A stretch of 64,000 nucleotides of DNA from Asterias rubens (lineage: Eukaryota; Echinodermata; Asteroidea; Forcipulatida; Asteriidae), in assembly GCF_902459465.1 (NCBI RefSeq), contig NC_047080.1, positions 12,064,866 to 12,128,865 on the forward strand, in the 5' to 3' direction. Position numbers and translations under genes: made by a program. The notes under the pieces were generated by a model. The model was not told where the DNA came from. It saw nothing but the letters and a program-made list of their open reading frames with translations, and made no database searches. Positions 61,145 to 64,000 of the stretch are shown here, one piece after another; the stretch's first letter is position 1; each line of letters opens with the position of its first letter.

Positions 61145-64000
61145 AGCAACAAGATCGGCCATAGGTTTTCTTACTGTTGCATGTATATCTAATAAATACT
61201 TTACGTAAACCAGCAAACATAAACACCTAACCCGTCCAGTCAGATCCAGATAAAATAAATACAGGATTGCAATTAATTCTTGCGAGGGTCGAGAAACGTC
61301 ATTTCCTGTGATCTCTAAACTGATTAACATGTAGCAACATGTGCCAGGGATATCACTCTGCATAGATTATATTTTATTCTGACTCTTTCTGGCCCCTAGG
61401 CGAGCCTTAATCAACTATGGTTGATACCTCGGAGAAAGGTTGCAGCTCTCTCTGAGTATTACAAGTCATAAATTAGCAAAACAAATTGTGCGGGAAAAAA
61501 AAAATATTAGTCCTAAATAATCTCTTGATGTAGGGTACATATGAAGTGCACCCTTAGAATTTATACAGACTTCAGACTAGTTTTTGTATAATTACTTTTA
61601 GTTAAACCTGTAATTTATAAGAGCACTTGTTGTCTTCATAGATTACTTAATCGCAAAATGTATTTTTCTTGTCCAAAACCCCCCAAAGCACAAAGCAAAA
61701 CACACAAAATTAATTTAAAAAAATAGATAACTGAATACTAATAATAAATCAAACAAACAAGAAACTGACAACCTTAAAAATAATTTTTAGGCAAGTCTTT
61801 CACAGGTAAATCTTGCCTACTGAGCTTTGCCATTCCTCAAAAGGAGACATTTGTAATTTAAAAAAAATTAAATAAAAAAACTGCCACATTTTCAAAATAA
61901 TGTAATCTAAATCCATTTTAACGAGCCACTTGGCTCACAAAGTTGCGCAGTATATCCTAGAAGAAAACGGGTTACCAACAAAACTATCAATTCATGCAAC
62001 ATGTTGCCTGTAATGGTTTCTTGAAATATTATTCTGTGGCAAATCTATAGTTGTTTTGCGTTAGTAGGATCCATGACGTTGTGCCTTTAAGGGTGTATAG
62101 ATCTCAGCATAATTAAAAAGCCAACATCATCTCTCCCTCAATCTTCAGCATCTATTTTATCCAAATAGCAACTGCCCCTTTAAGAGGTTTGGCATTTTAC
62201 GGCCACGGTCGTTCAAATGCCAAGCACTATCCCGCTCTCTCCCTGGGCATTTTATTCTCCTGTAGCTCTCGGAATGATGTCGCCATCGACACTACGCAGT
62301 GATGCTCGATACCCAATGTCCCACTGGTTAAAAGAAAACCCCGCCGATGGTGCACTTCAAACGCGGGTGGACGAGAGAGACAAAGATGAACCGGATATCA
62401 CTTTAAGTCAGATGTGTTTATCTGGCCTTGCTTCTGATGAACACACTTGTTCTCTGCAATGCTGTAAATACATTAGGTCCATGTTATGTGGGTGTCCCAT
62501 ATGATTATGCACAGTGTACATGTACACTTGTCCAAATGTATAGGGACAAGTATGAAACATACAGGACTCGCGCTGTCAAAATGAGGGTCAACATGAAGCA
62601 TCGGGGATGTAATATTTCAGGCGTTTATCTGAAATCTGACTTGTTAATTTTCTCAGCCTGATAAAAGAAAAGCAGCAATTTTCTTCAGCTCTTTTCTTAA
62701 GACAGAGTATTGAAACATTGAGACCAAACCGGCTCTTTTCAGAGCACATGGTGTACTCGCAAGTTTACTATAATTAATAGTTTGTTCTTCATTTCCTTTG
62801 GAATAAACCCTGTGCTCTTTGGAGAGTCTCCAAAAGCTATTTGTAATTCAAACTCTAAGAGGTTATCAGAAGGTGGAAATGCCATCATTTACTGGATCCA
62901 CGTTTCAAATAGTTGGACTCGCACCTCGGTTTACAAAGAAAGGTTTTAAAATAGAATTACCTAGAATTTCTGGTTGAACTTTTACCTCATAGCTAGTGCC
63001 TCTTCACAACCACATTGTATCAATCTACATCTGACCAGCCTCAAACAGCTTTGGTTAAAAAGAACCCCTACGCCAATCTCTAAGGGCTGTTTTGATCAAA
63101 GGTGATTGATCAAACGTGGCAAGTTGTGATTAACGGAGATCTTTCTATAACTCTGTCCTGTCAATCAATGGGACATAACCTGAGAGAAGTCTACTTACAA
63201 TAATAGTTCAGGCTGGATTTTGGTCAAGATTTTTTCTCTGATTTTAGGGTTATTTAAAGAAATAATCCTGTGACTACAGATTTCTTGAAGATATGAGTTG
63301 ATGTGTTAAGCTCTATAGTGCGGTTTTCCATTTGCACTGATGTAGAGAGTCTGTAAATCCATAACTGTAACACCATGAACGTTCAGGAGGTTTTGTTTCT
63401 ATAGAGAAGATCAAAGCCGGTTTTCTAGCATTGTTGTTTGTGAAGTCATAACCCCCCCACCCTCAAATCAGATTTTGGAAATTGACCCCACCCCCTAAAA
63501 AAAAATCTGCTGCTGTTTGTCGACATTTTTAGAGCAAATAGAGGCCTATCAAATGATGTTTACATCGCAGTAAAATCTTAGGACCGTGCGTGTACATGTA
63601 CATGTATGGACCCTCCTGTCGATGACTATGGAGAAGGCTTGTCGAAACGTTGAAACCGATTAAGAACTCACTCCGTTGCAGTGAAGTTAATAACAAGAAG
63701 TCCCCTCCATCCACTAAGCATGACAGTTCTTTTCAGAACTAATTAGTCTCCTGAATTCTGAAATCTTCTCCCCGGCAGTAGAATAATTAGTAAGACAAGT
63801 TGTCAAAGAATATAATCTTCACAGGCATAGCATGTATTCTATAGGGACTTCGCAAACTGATATACATTGACCCTTTTTTTTTAAGTAAAAAAAACCCTGA
63901 CACATGCTTGTCAACTGTGTTTGAGGTCTCACCTATAGGTCTTCACCTTGGTGGGAACTCCTGCAATATACAATCTATTAACTCTCATCAGTGTCACATC
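61145..64000. other. EEIG1 intron 2, to window edge
   Basis: No third EEIG1 exon is seen. A fragment near 63620-63735 (CTTGTCGAAACGTTGAAACC) looks like a dispersed repeat also hinted at 31625. The remainder is unique-looking AT-rich sequence. Confidence 0.4.

Overview
This is metazoan nuclear DNA: split genes with GT-AG introns, mitochondrial and nuclear housekeeping proteins of animal type, tRNA-derived SINEs, foldback elements and many minisatellites. Protein similarity and the repeat style suggest a marine invertebrate deuterostome, probably an echinoderm and possibly a sea star. The species cannot be fixed from the window. There is no prokaryotic, viral or CRISPR locus.

Six protein-coding genes were rebuilt exon by exon. 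All splice phases agree, so each model gives one continuous reading frame. Left to right they are: ACADM (+, 226-8421, 11 exons, mitochondrial medium-chain acyl-CoA dehydrogenase); a C6orf136-like gene (-, 11391-15109, 7 exons); INTS5 (+, 15318-31923, 20 exons, Integrator subunit 5); TTLL11 (-, 35369-39703, 6 exons, tubulin polyglutamylase); DUSP12 (-, 41090-44453, 7 exons, Yvh1-type phosphatase with zinc domain); and the first two coding exons of an EEIG1/FAM102-type gene (+, from 45676, split by a 14.3 kb intron and running off the right edge). They do not form a pathway. C6orf136-like and INTS5 are head to head with 208 bp between start codons. DUSP12 and EEIG1 are head to head 1.2 kb apart. 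ACADM/C6orf136 and INTS5/TTLL11 are convergent.

The rest is repeat-rich. INTS5 introns hold large minisatellites: 43 x 31 bp, about 22 x 40 bp, 27 x 55 bp and 15 x 27 bp. The 31-bp unit is a tRNA-like 5' half carrying a Pol III A box. The 40-bp unit is an inverted copy of the B-box part of a tRNA-derived SINE that also occurs in INTS5 intron 18. Dispersed elements include a short CAGGCCTG-ended family with 6-bp target duplications in three copies, a hAT-like MITE with a perfect 8-bp target duplication 8 nt past an INTS5 5' splice site, TTAA-flanked MITEs, foldback elements with ends like GGGCCCAATTTCATAGAGC, and SINEs.

No unknown protein system is visible. The most unusual signals are the SINE-head minisatellites, a triplicated 3' splice site in INTS5 intron 16, and hairpin elements lying right beside splice donors.
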